This document shows, piece by piece, positions 13,701 to 21,605 of a DNA stretch of 64,000 nt. Source of the stretch: Atriophallophorus winterbourni. Lineage: Eukaryota; Platyhelminthes; Trematoda; Plagiorchiida; Microphallidae. The translations under genes were made by a program, and so were the position numbers. Under the pieces are notes generated by a model. The model had not been told where the DNA came from and ran no database searches. It saw only the letters and a list, made by a program, of their open reading frames with translations. Positions within the stretch are counted from its first letter, which is position 1, and each line of letters begins with the position of its first letter. The DNA lies in the NCBI GenBank assembly GCA_013407085.1, contig JACCGJ010023492.1:26838-90837 (forward strand), read 5' to 3'.

Positions 13701-16700
13701 TCTTGACATAATTGATATATATATATATATTGGTGATATTGGATCACCATCATGATAGACAGCATTGCACCGAGTTTATCGAGCGCTTAGCTGCATAAAT
13801 TAATGACACGTCAAAGTACTAAAAAGATGGGGAATGTTGACGGTGTCTCAAGCAAAGAACAGGCCCAACGACTGTTAAGCTCTCAGAATGCACACCGTGC
13901 TTTCATATTTGAATCACTTATTTTCCGTTTCTTATTTTTTATTAATTTTGTCTTCCAGATTCTTAATGAACTTCATGAAACATTGTCGAATCCTTCTGAC
14001 CCCACCGACACCAAATCCCACTTCTGGCTATAAAACAAGTCATCCATCAAATTCAAGAAACTCAGCATTTGTATGCTGCTACGCGTTATGACATTTCAAG
14101 TGAATCATCAACAAATCCCGCGTTAGCTGCCGACTTTCCTCGCTTCTCGGTCGGCAATGTTGTTTATTTAAGTTTATACCATCTCAGTCCTCAGTTGACT
14201 CGCATGCGATTCGGCAATTCATCTCCACGGAAAGGGTCCCGAGAGTTTGGCCTACCTTTGCCCGGGAATTTCGAGCTACACTCACTCAGCTTGTCCAGCC
14301 GCGTTTCTGTTTTGCCAACGAAGACCAGACCAAAGCGACTGTTATTCCGCGCAACCAATGGTCATTCCTATCCTTATCTGTTGAAAGGTCTGGAAGATCT
14401 ACGCTTAGACGATCGCATCATGCGATTGTTCGAATTGGTGAATCAAGCGATTGCTCACCGTTTCGCCTCAGATCCATATCGTGCGAGCCAGATGTGTGCT
14501 CGTACATACACGGTCACACCACTCGGCGTTCGAGCGGGGTTGTTGCAGATGGTTCAAGGTGCTGTACCATTGTTTAGTTTGTACAAGCGCTGGCAGTTGT
14601 GCAGCGTGAAGCCTGCTGTCGTATCTTCCAATCGCCAATCAATGGTACCAAGACCAGGTGAATTGTTCCATTCTCGCTTGAAAGAAATAATGGCTAACGC
14701 AGGCGTCCCATACAAACCACACGATCGATCGACGTGGCCTTTGGAGCAGCTTAAAGATGTATTCATGGGTTTGGAATCGGAAACGCCAGCTGATTTACTG
14801 TCTCGTGAAATATGGGCTGCCAATCCTTCGGCCGCGAACTGGTGGTACGCTTTTGGCACATTCGCACGCTCGGCGGGTCTAATGAGCAGCTTGGGATATT
14901 TGGTTGGCCTGGGTGACCGTCATTTGGATAATCTGCTGGTTGATCTGACTACGGGTTGTCTCATTCACATAGACTACAACGTGTGTTTTGACAAAGGCAG
15001 ACGTCTTCGTGTAGCAGAGCGTGTTCCGTTCAGGTTAACACATATTTTACGACATGCCTTGGGCCCCTTGGCACAGGATCGTCTTGCTCGTGGAACGTTC
15101 CGTGTGGCTGCCGAGGAGGCGCTGAGTGCAGCTAGATCTATCACGGACCCTCTAATGATTCAATTGAAATCATTTGTTATTGACCCTTTGGTTGACTGGT
15201 ATACTAAACCATCTAGCATGCATCCTTCTCACATTCCGGTCACCGATTTCACGCATCTCTCGGCATATCGTGGTGGAGGAAGTTCAATGAGTTGTGGCTA
15301 TCAGTCTGCTACTGTGAGGCGGAAACGTGAACGTTTACATGCCGAAATCCGTCTTGTCGCTGGTCTACTTGTTACGCGTTTGTTGGAAATGCAACAATCA
15401 GTTATGCTCGAAAGTTGTATTGATAATCTTTCTTCGGTTATCCTACGTTTGCAATCTTGGAAAGAATGGAGTGAAACGGAAAAGAAATATTCGGATCTTC
15501 GATCCGCTTACGATTCGATTAGAATTGTTGGAGATGATGCGTGGAACGCCACTGAAATGAGAGTTCATGTCTATGAAGTAGCGTGTCAATCTGTTGATAC
15601 GCTACGATCCGAGTTGCAGCATGCTCTGGATAATTGGATTGAGGTATCTGATACCTTGTTTGACTATTTTGTTCGCCTAATGGACCCTACCTCGCTGCCG
15701 ACTTTAATTGCATCTCATGAAGGAGACTCTACTTCCTTGACCGTTGCCATCTCCAAGTACCATGCTATCAGTCGGGTATATATGACGGAAAAAGACGCAA
15801 AAGATTTGTTCCACGAGCAGCTTTCTCATATACAAATGGTTTTGGCAGATTTTCTTTCGAAACCACCTAGTTCTGCTTCGGTCCAATCCATTATTCGTGG
15901 TTTACAATCCGAACAAATCCCTTACACTCGTGTTCAGTTTGATCCATTGTTACTGGAGAATTTGAAACAGGCAGAGATAGCCAATTCAGAGCTGATCGAA
16001 TTTCTCCGGACTGACTTTTCTTCTTCAACATCTCATCTTATCGATCTGCGTACTGCATTGCAGCCCGAGGTGAGCAACATCAATCTTTTCCTTTACGATC
16101 AAGGCTCCGCTGGTTTTCTCGCTTATTGTTGGGCGCTGCTAGACTATCTACCAAGTGCTGCTGTCCGTGTTAGAAATCTTGAAACAGATCCTCATTCTTG
16201 GCAACACCAACAAAATCCCTCTAACTGCGTCCAGCTCCGTGAGATGGGTGTCCATCTGGATCAGCTTGTGATGTATTCTGAAGTTTTGGTTGAACTTTTC
16301 GATACATTGAGGCATCCAAACACCGGGGCTCCTCGTTTCTCGGCTGGATTTGAGGCGGATGCCCTCCGAGAACTGTGTTTTTCGATCTGCGTACGTGATG
16401 TGTGTGTATCATTGGCCCAGCTTCACAACAACCTTCTGCGTTTGCTGTTGCCCGAAGCGATGGATTGTGTTTCAGTTGCAAATTGTCGGTTGTCCGAAGA
16501 TTTTTCAACATTTGTGCTCCGTTGCTTAGCTGAGGCCGATGATATGACAGATTTGTCTTCGTTGGTTAGCAGCTTTTTAACCAACCAGACTCCTTGTGCT
16601 TCTGACATACGGCTTCATCAAGTTCTAACGGCTGCTCACCTGGCTTTAACAAACAGCGCAGCACAAATGGATGAGCTATCGAATCGTATCCGGGAGTCAG

Positions 16701-19700
16701 TCATCACTGCTCCTGCTTGGTGTTATGTCGATATCATTAGCCAGGCCAATGCAACGCTAAGTGCTCGATCCGCAAGCTGGAGTGACGGTGCTACCAGCCT
16801 ATGGGGTTATCAATCAACTAGCTACAACGAACCAAATCCTTCTAAACTAACGTGTTCTTGGTCGGATGAAGTTTATACTTCTGGATTGATGGCATTTGTA
16901 TCAATTTTGGAAGAAATTCGTGCACATTGGTCCACGTTAAAGCTCAATACACGTGAAACGCACCCGAAGCTTGTTTTTCACCCGTTCGCGAACGCAATCA
17001 ATCGTTTTATTGGACATCTGACATCGCGACTTGCTTTAGCTAATCTTCTGAGCCTGGCCCATGCGCGTCTATGTTGCGCTTTGATTGAAGGCGCTGGTGT
17101 TTCTGTACGTCGCGTCGTTTTAGACAACGAATTACACGCGAAGATAGCCGGACTGGCGACGTGTGTTGGAATTCAACTTTCTTTAGACCGCCTCGTGGAG
17201 ACTACTGGTGCTCATATATCTGTCACTAGTCCCGCGGCCGTTCAGCGTATGCATATCTCCGCCTCTAGTCTGATCAATCGTTTAAGCGCCTGCGCCAGTT
17301 CTACAAACGACCGGCTTCATGATACATTAAAACTTGAGTTGAGCCAGCAGCACCTGCAATTTCTACTCAACACACACTGTGCGCTTGAATGGATCTCTCC
17401 CTCGCAACCATGCTCGCCTTCTCCGAATACATCTGAAGCAACCGACGATAAGATTCAATTTGTGAGTTTGGACAACGCGCTGTTCAATATACGAAACTCT
17501 TTGACTGATACATGCGATTCCTCGCTGAGGACATTGGCTGAAGCGATTTGCTACTATGAACATTGGCGCATCAGGTCAGTGCAATTTATTTTTTACTAAT
17601 GCTTCATTTTGCGCGACACCCATTCGATGCTGTGTTTGATTATTATGGTGATTGAATGTATGCCTTAATCCAAATGTAAATGGTTGAGCTAAACGTATCT
17701 ACGGCACTTTTCTATATATTCCATATCTCTATATCCACTCTGCCCTACTCTGGATACACAATTTTGCAGTACTTTTATTCTGCACCGGTAAAAGGGCGAT
17801 GGGGTGATTGTTATGTCGAAGAATGTGCTTTGATCTCTGTCATTACTCACTTTTGTATCTAGGTCTAGACAGTCACGTGAAATTTATAAAATTATGTACC
17901 GTTGCATCCATGTATACATACCTACTCCTCCTCACATTTGGTCCATATTTATTTACCATTTATTAATATTTGAGCATTGTGTTCTACGCGCGTAACGAGT
18001 TCTTTGATAAGGATAAGGATCCAGCCATACAATTGTTGTGTAAACTGTAAATTTCGCAATATTTTTTATAACAAAACTAACGACATTTTCTGTGGTATTT
18101 AATCGTGTTCTTTTGCGACGAGACTTGTAAATATCAAGTAATTTTTCAATCTTGTAGTGGCCCAAATTGCTGTCCGGATTTTACGAAGTGTTTGCAACTT
18201 GTCACTCGTTTACAAGAAGCGCTACTTGAGCGAACTACTGCTGAAGAACAGTTGCAACCGTTTGACGTGCTTGTGAAAGATTTAAAAGTGAGTCGCTGTT
18301 TTTTCGTACTTGCTTTATCTAAATTATTGGCTAATATTGTCGTAAGCGCTGGAGTCTCACTACCATTTCCTGTTCTATTTTCCTTCTCCTATCTGTCTAG
18401 GCCTGGGCAACCTGACAGTATCTTAGCCCACGTGCAGTTTCTGACTGTGTGGCACTTTGCCTGAATCGGGCTTGTGCTTTCATACAAGCGCAAATATGTG
18501 CTCATGTTTAACAATTTATTCACATCGGTTAATTTATATAAATGGCGCATAGTAATACATCTGGGATAATCCCTTCGACGCGCTCGGATGAAGAGCCAAC
18601 GATTGTTTAGTTTCGAGATGTAAGGTATGTGTGATGTCTTGTGAGCATGTGGTTATCTTTTACGGACCCGGGATTTATGCACACCCAATGCAACATACAT
18701 CATTCGGATTTTCGTCCCTGTGTGCGAATTGATCACATTCCTTCCAGTTAGCGGTCTTTCGTTTATATATCATAATTTTCTGATGTTACCACCGAGTATC
18801 ACCTACATTCTGTTACAAGTAGGCACCAAAACGCGTGCACACCTAATGACTGTATGTATGATGTTTAAAAACACTAGCCTGATCCAGACAAACTGCCACA
18901 CAGTCATAGACGGCACTTGGGCTAAGATTCTGTCATGTTGCCCAGGCCAAGACAGATATAAAAAATGGAAAATGATAATAAGACTCAAGCATGCTTTTGA
19001 GTACCGGTAGCAAATCATTTTAGTACAGTATTCGCTTCATAGCACAGAAGCACTGCACGTGATTGCACTTTCGTGCGTAATGACTACCAGATGGCAACCA
19101 AGCGTAATAATGGAATGAAGTTGAACTCATGTGTTTGTTTTTCGAAGCTCAGTGGCTCACACCAGAACCGCTAAATACTATTGATAAACTAACGTCTAAT
19201 AACGAATTTGAAACATCCACCGATTGTATTGTGAGCTGAATGTATGCATGAGGTTGCTTTTACTGCTACTATTTTTCCCGATTATGTTGTGAAGCACTGA
19301 CAATCGATCGACACATCCAGGTACTCTTACGAGCACGATACACGCTTATTTGCTAACGGATTCAGCAAACACGAAGAAAACCGGTTCGTTTTAATAGTGA
19401 CCGTCTTTGGTCGCTTGTTTCATGAGGAAATTTCGCAGGACTACTACTATTTCTCTTTGTATTCGTGTATAATTTCCAAAGCATTCATGCTTTAGACCCA
19501 GTGTAATATTATTTCATGAATTTCTGATTGGGGCAATTAAATTGCTTTTGGTTTATTACTCTCTATTTCTAATCTCCCAGACATGCTATTTACTTCGGTA
19601 AAATTTTCACCTAATGTCAATATCCCCTGATGCTATTCCCCCTAATAATTTCCACGATGAAAAATGGTAATCTGTTATTTTTAGGCTAAATACAATCTCC

Positions 19701-20879
19701 AATGGCCGATTAAATCATGGCTCATCACCGACGTTGAATGCGGCGCTAAACACGGTGCCGAAACATCACATGACCTTAGCGTTCGGCTTCCAGAGGAGAT
19801 GAAGCAGCTGGAATGTGCCACACAGTCAAGCTTGAAGCGGTTGTTGGGCACACGCTCGGAGCTACTCGAACGTTCTGGCACATACCAAGACCACGCATGT
19901 GTGGAAATCAGAACCCCGATGGCGGATAAAGTAAACGCTACACACACCAACAACATGGTCCGCCAAAAAGCACGACGTCTGCGCGACTCATGTGGTTCGG
20001 AAAACGTTCAAACAGACCGATCGCTGTTTTACACATTGAAAACCACAATATTTGGTTTAAAAACAGAATTTCTCACGGATCTGCGCCAATTGATCAAACT
20101 GCTCGGTCGTTTTGAAGCTGCCAGCCAAAGTGCCCGAATCACTCATTCCATCACAGATTCGGGTCCGTGGTCGAATTGGATGAAGGAGCATCAAACGTGG
20201 AATGCATTGGTGGACAATTCGATGAAACAACTCGCAGAATTTGTGGCTCAACTGGAATCAAGCTCACCTCAGCAATTGAAACAATGCGGGTCGAAGGATG
20301 TGGAATTTCTTCGAGCTGAATCGGAAATTGCGTCGCGCTTGTTAGTGGATATATCCACTATACGTGATCGAATGTGGACTCATCTGCTTCACCCACTTCT
20401 GTGTGGGATTCGTATGGTGAGCAGTGAAAATGAGAAATTCTCTGCCACCGTGAATAACGCTTTGTTGCAATTAGAAGACTACTTTGGTCATCTTTTCGAT
20501 ACTGCCAATCAGACTTGGGGCAACGCAAAAACTAAAGAAACTTCTCATAGTGATTATTTGGTGAGTCTCTTCTAGCATGTTATTCTTCGATTTTTCCTAT
20601 TCCCCTACACTCGCTTATTCATACATTCTGTCGTTTTAGCTTGTGGGCGATTCTGATTCATACAAAGTGAATGCGTACGCTATTGATATTTGGAATCGTA
20701 CAAGGGATCGTCTAAGTGGTCATGATCCGTTGCTCGAAACTGTGCCATCTGATGAGAGTGCTGCCGAATGTGAACAACGAGTACTTGGCGTTTCCGAACA
20801 AGTGGACGCAGCAATCCGTGCCGCTGTGGATACGGAGCACTTGGCTTTAATGTACGAGGGTTGGACAGCTTGGGTTTGA
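1368..20879 (+). CDS. SMG1: SMG1-like PI3K-related kinase (C-terminal two thirds, 12 exons)
   Basis: SMG1 is the PIKK that phosphorylates UPF1 in nonsense-mediated mRNA decay. I join exons 1368-1757, 4335-5226, 7518-7781, 8887-9243, 9326-9572, 9719-10138, 11757-11974, 13280-13564, 13959-17574, 18158-18287, 19685-20560 and 20640-20879. Every junction has AG/GT borders and matching phase, giving about 2,645 codons. Domain order is HEAT/FAT-like helical repeats, kinase (catalytic loop GLGDRHLDN at 14906-14932, metal-binding HIDYN ending at 14980), a long SMG1-specific insertion, then FATC ending LYEGWTAWV. The identity rests on SMG1-type blocks LWEELWCGVLLQ, PHEEWFQ and YPYLLKGLEDL and on the FATC end. 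Metazoan SMG1 is about 3,600 residues, so roughly the first 1,000 lie upstream of this window. One base seems to be missing near 14027. The introns hold SINE-like and RTE fragments. The gene converges on the receptor gene on the other strand. Confidence 0.93.
2440..2545 (-). repeat. Family C SINE-like repeat, degenerate copy
   Basis: The reverse complement resembles the C core (TAATCTTACTGTC, then a GCAAACAGCCAGAAAC-like stretch). Readable here on the + strand are CAGTTTCTGTCTGCTTGCAA and GGTAAGATTAGGTTCAGT, followed by a TTGGTAAACAAAATTATA tail. This is the most diverged copy and the only one inside the SMG1 gene. Confidence 0.5.
2581..2681 (+). repeat. Family A SINE-like repeat, 3' part, with internal duplication
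   Basis: It begins with a tandem duplication of CCTGGGCAACCTGACA, followed by the common core (TAGCCCACGTGCAGTCTCTG, GCGGCACTTTGCCTGGAT) and CTTGTGCTTTCA. The 5' half of the family is absent, as expected for a 5'-truncated retroposon. Confidence 0.75.
2841..2927 (-). repeat. Family A SINE-like repeat, 3' part, reverse
   Basis: Reverse-complement copy of the A core: GAAAGCACAAGCCTGATCCA, GGCAAAGTGCCGCACAGT, GATACTGTCAGGTTGCC. An ATGTATGTATG run precedes it, matching the short CATAC-like simple tail of other copies. With the copy at 2581-2681 it forms an inverted pair 160 bases apart. Confidence 0.75.
3335..3578 (+). repeat. Family A SINE-like repeat, near full length
   Basis: About 230 bp, shared with the copies at 6160 and 6397. 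The 5' part reads GTGCAATCGTGCAGCATTTA and GTGGCTAACATCGTGCTAAA; the 3' part is the GGGCAACCTGACAGTATCTT core. It ends with a short (CATAC)n-like tail (ATACCATACCATACC). TGGCTAACATCG loosely resembles a pol III A box and CTGGAGTCTCAC a weak B box about 55 bases on. A tRNA-related origin is only a suggestion. Confidence 0.75.
3645..4079 (+). repeat. Family B SINE-like repeat, full-length copy (about 430 bp)
   Basis: It starts CATCTCCTCCTGGATAATGA and ends near CAGGCCAGAAG. The boundaries agree with the reverse copy at 25561-25982, which sits inside an RTE element. Internal landmarks are AAGATTCTTGGGAATTTGGG, GAGTTGCCAGAAAGAGGTGG, CTCAGGGTTTTCTC and GGGTATCCCGCAAGGCAG. TTGTTCGAGTCAG resembles a pol III B box (core GTTCGAGTC). 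There is no long reading frame, so it is non-autonomous. Confidence 0.75.
4335..5226 (+). CDS. SMG1: SMG1 exon b (FAT-like helical region)
   Basis: The acceptor CTTTCAG precedes 4335 and the donor is ACCG|GTCAGT at 5227. Its single leading base completes the split codon from the previous exon (AG+G), and it then gives 297 whole codons. No clear domain signature beyond an alpha-helical, serine-rich segment. Membership in SMG1 rests on phase and position. Confidence 0.8.
5626..5731 (+). repeat. Family A SINE-like repeat, diverged 3' part
   Basis: TTGTCTAGACCTGCGTAACC, ATCTTAGCCTATGTTCGGTC and GCGGCACTTTGCCTGGATCA mark a diverged A core. The 5' half is missing. Confidence 0.65.
6160..6390 (+). 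repeat. Family A SINE-like repeat, full length
   Basis: It matches the 3335 copy over its whole length: AATGTGCAATCGTGCAGTAC, GTGCGGCTAACACCGTGCTA, GGTAGTGAGCTGCGTGATGA, then the GGGCAACCTGACAGTATCTT core and CTTTCATAC end. This is the best copy for deriving the consensus. Confidence 0.8.
6397..6612 (+). repeat. Family A SINE-like repeat, tandem second copy
   Basis: It begins seven bases after the previous copy in the same orientation. It is more diverged (GTGCACTACTTCGGCGCTGT, GAGCTGCATGCGAAAACGCA, TTGGGCAACCTGACAGTATC, GGCACTTTGCCTGGATCAAG). A direct neighbour suggests insertion into the older copy's tail or a local duplication. Confidence 0.75.
7518..7781 (+). CDS. SMG1: SMG1 exon c
   Basis: The acceptor is CGTTCAG before 7518; the donor is TTA|GTAGGT at 7782. 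The exon is 88 codons in phase 0 at both ends. The segment STQAWLRMADWCFARGQSL corresponds to the PIKK/FAT repeat block that in metazoan SMG1 reads as a Trp/Phe-rich helix (SWFKFASWC type). Confidence 0.85.
7782..8886 (+). other. SMG1: SMG1 intron with a truncated family B copy
   Basis: A 1.1-kb intron holding the B copy at 8056-8355. The remainder is AT-rich with no recognised element. Confidence 0.65.
8056..8355 (+). repeat. Family B SINE-like repeat, truncated copy
   Basis: It shares ATCTCCTCCTGGAGGATGAG, AGATTCTTGGGAATTTGGGT, GAGTTGCCAGAAAGAGGTGG and GGGTATCCCGCAAGACAGCG with the 3645 copy. It stops near CCCAGGCTAA, so about 130 bp of the family's 3' part is absent. Confidence 0.75.
8887..9243 (+). 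CDS. SMG1: SMG1 exon d
   Basis: The acceptor is TATTCAG before 8887; the donor is TTG|GTGTGT at 9244. The exon is 119 codons in phase 0. It is low-complexity, Ser- and Leu-rich, and corresponds to the poorly conserved stretch between helical repeats. A second AG sits inside the exon at about 8900 and could be an alternative acceptor. Confidence 0.8.
9326..9572 (+). CDS. SMG1: SMG1 exon e
   Basis: Only an 82-base intron separates it from exon d. The acceptor is CATTTTAG; the donor is CTCAG|GTACTT at 9573. It enters at phase 0 and leaves one base. It encodes paired helices around DELLPQIARDLHELISLL and AAQAYATFLTVAGQYYTDG, typical of HEAT/FAT repeats. Confidence 0.87.
9719..10138 (+). CDS. SMG1: SMG1 exon f (HEAT-like repeat)
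   Basis: The acceptor is CGTTTTAG; the donor is TTG|GTGAGT at 10139. The first two bases complete the codon left by exon e (G+CA, Ala). It encodes ATLKLLDLFSAPARSLRNLI and an LPDPSIRSCIIGLLSRLIH HEAT-like helix pair, collinear with a conserved block of metazoan SMG1 upstream of the kinase domain. Confidence 0.88.
10383..11113 (+). mobile_element. SR2-like RTE retrotransposon, 3' fragment
   Basis: Located in the intron between SMG1 exons f and g. Broken frames read VDRFTYLGSCINN, SLDDEVSARISKSTVAFHNL, HLWRHKGLFLLLKGRVYTAT and AVLLHGFET. Farther on they read RFRMPDPRLPKRILFAIPHP, TGRTVTLYTQLKTL and QDICRYRVHWRSC. These are the C-terminal reverse-transcriptase and tail motifs of the SR2 group of RTE elements, common in trematodes. 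The 5' part (endonuclease and most of the RT) is missing, and stops and frameshifts show it is dead. Confidence 0.8.
11114..11756 (+). other. SMG1: Remainder of the SMG1 f-g intron
   Basis: No element recognised apart from a (TA)n microsatellite at about 11397-11416. Confidence 0.5.
11397..11416 (+). repeat. (TA)n microsatellite
   Basis: About ten uninterrupted TA units in an SMG1 intron. Shorter TA runs occur at 7408-7420 and 13715-13731. Confidence 0.8.
11757..11974 (+). CDS. SMG1: SMG1 exon g
   Basis: The acceptor is TGTATCAG; the donor is AAG|GTTAGA at 11975. Two leading bases complete the codon begun in exon f (G+GT, Gly), so the 1.6-kb intron carrying an RTE fragment does not disturb the frame. 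It contains LVQHVESFVSELQRCTLLWE followed by ELWCGVLLQHTEELAKK, one of the most recognisable SMG1 segments just before the kinase domain. Confidence 0.92.
12240..12555 (+). mobile_element. SR2-like RTE retrotransposon, short 3' remnant
   Basis: Frames give ADSFARLGHVLRMVHHRLPYH followed by a degraded KQLSGLTVSWCAGMKMLTVA. This is the LGHVLRM-HRLP motif of the RTE tail, out of frame with several stops. It belongs to a subfamily different from the 10383 copy and lies in the intron between exons g and h. Confidence 0.6.
12556..13279 (+). other. SMG1: Remainder of the SMG1 g-h intron
   Basis: No recognised element. The intron between exons h and i (13565-13958) is also plain apart from a (TA)n run at about 13715-13731. 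Confidence 0.5.
13280..13564 (+). CDS. SMG1: SMG1 exon h
   Basis: The acceptor is TTTTTCCAG; the donor is CCG|GTATGT at 13565. The exon is 95 codons in phase 0. It ends PPQTPHEEWFQRKFAP, matching the conserved TPHE-WFQ motif immediately N-terminal to the SMG1 kinase lobe. The middle of the exon is a less conserved, acidic insertion. Confidence 0.92.
13959..17574 (+). CDS. SMG1: SMG1 exon i: kinase domain and large C-terminal insertion, with an apparent -1 frameshift
   Basis: The exon is unusually long at 3.6 kb, with acceptor TCTTCCAG and donor CAG|GTCAGT. Reading starts in phase 0 (ILNELHETLSNPSDPTDTK, then SHFW) and meets a stop at 14031. The collinear homology continues one frame over (AIKQVIHQIQETQHLYAATR) from 14027, so one base appears missing. 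After that the frame is open for more than 3.5 kb. Kinase landmarks are PKRLLF (Lys codon near 14333), YPYLLKGLEDL, GLGDRHLDN, HIDYNVCF and an activation-loop region ending VPFRLTH. The remaining 2.3 kb encodes the helical insertion that in SMG1 separates the kinase from FATC. SMG1 uses DYN where many kinases have DFG, and this is kept here. Confidence 0.93.
18158..18287 (+). CDS. SMG1: SMG1 exon j
   Basis: The acceptor is CTTGTAG; the donor is AAA|GTGAGT at 18288. One leading base completes the codon left by exon i (AG+T, Ser), then 43 codons follow. It encodes a helical stretch (CLQLVTRLQEALLERTTAEE) suggestive of a coiled segment in the C-terminal insertion. Confidence 0.82.
18345..18486 (+). 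repeat. Family A SINE-like repeat, 5'-truncated
   Basis: It starts at GCTGGAGTCTCACTACCATT and runs through ATCTGTCTAGGCCTGGGCAA, the core, and GCTTGTGCTTTCATAC. The 5' third is missing. Confidence 0.8.
18854..18990 (-). repeat. Family A SINE-like repeat, reverse
   Basis: Reverse-complement core: ACTAGCCTGATCCAGACAAA, CTGCCACACAGTCATAGACG, TTGGGCTAAGATTCTGTCAT, GTTGCCCAGGCCAAGACAGA. It is diverged at several positions, so older than the 18345 copy. Confidence 0.7.
19685..20560 (+). CDS. SMG1: SMG1 exon k
   Basis: The acceptor is TATTTTTAG; the donor is TTG|GTGAGT at 20561. The exon is 292 codons in phase 0. It is predominantly helical and polar, with segments such as LKTTIFGLKTEFLTDLRQL and LAEFVAQLESSSPQQLKQ. 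It corresponds to the last part of the SMG1 insertion before FATC. Confidence 0.87.
20640..20879 (+). CDS. SMG1: SMG1 terminal exon with FATC domain
   Basis: The acceptor is CGTTTTAG, 79 bases after exon k. It reads to TGA at 20877-20879. It contains VNAYAIDIWNRTRDRLSGHD, then VSEQVDAAIRAAVDTEHLA, ending in MYEGWTAWV. The YEGWTAWV end is the hallmark FATC terminus of SMG1, which packs against the PIKK kinase lobe. No AATAAA is evident in the following kilobase, so the 3' end of the mRNA is not placed. Confidence 0.95.
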   Translation, partial: LVGDSDSYKVNAYAIDIWNRTRDRLSGHDPLLETVPSDESAAECEQRVLGVSEQVDAAIRAAVDTEHLALMYEGWTAWV

Positions 20880-21534
20880 CTGTATTAAGCCTGACTGAGG
20901 GTGCCCCTCGCTCATTCGCTCTCTTTCCCCATGTGTGTCCCTTCTGGTGTTTATCACACAAGTGGGCAAATTTGTCACGCGCGCAGTCGGGAATCGCCGC
21001 CATGTTGTGGACGTTTTTCGTGAATGGTGATGCATACCCGCTTGTGTTAACTACTCTGTCTCTCGAATTCTCTGTACGGAATTACACTGTGCTACTTCAT
21101 GGATGGCTCGCGACACAAATTGAATTGAATTGCTGTGCTCCTATGCACCATGCCTTGTGTTGGCCCAGCTTGCTGGCGCATTTACAAAACTGTTGAATCC
21201 GTTTGGGTGGTGACAATTTTCTGCACGAAAATATTTTTAATGTTTGAAACCAACAAATTGTGTTATCCTGATTCTATAACTTTTGAACCTTGTTTATTTC
21301 TATTCTCGGTATTCCATCCCGATTCTATTTTCCTGGGATTGACAATATTGGGTGAGTTGTTATCTATCATACATTTTCTACCTTTTCTTCACCCGCTACG
21401 TAGAGTTTTGTGCGTTACACGTCCGTCTTGTCGGTCCAGTTTTTTCTTAACGTTCAGGGATATGCTTCCCTTCAGAATGTTACGGTAACCAGCTTTCTTT
21501 TCCCCCACGTGTGATTTCACCGTGCTGTCACAGA

Positions 21535-21605
21535 CTGACGGTATCTTAGCTCACGCAGAGTTTTTACTGTGCGGAACTTTACCAGGCTTGTGATTTCATA
21601 CGTCA
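21535..21605 (+). repeat. Family A SINE-like repeat, 3' fragment
   Basis: GACGGTATCTTAGCTCACGC, TTACTGTGCGGAACTTTACC and AGGCTTGTGATTTCATAC mark a short diverged A core, 0.65 kb after the SMG1 stop. Confidence 0.6.

Larger units (their letters stand above)
18288..19684 (+). other. SMG1: SMG1 j-k intron with two family A copies
   Basis: A 1.4-kb intron with an A copy at 18345-18486 (+) and one at 18854-18990 (-), an inverted pair about 370 bases apart. The preceding intron (17575-18157) shows no element. Confidence 0.65.

Noticed and set aside
13959..14069. Micro-intron explaining the SMG1 frame change
   Set aside because: No GT-AG pair in this interval with acceptable consensus keeps the homologous residues on both sides. 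A one-base deletion is simpler.
19681..21035. Long reverse frames opposite SMG1 exons
   Set aside because: They are antisense shadows of strongly supported SMG1 exons.
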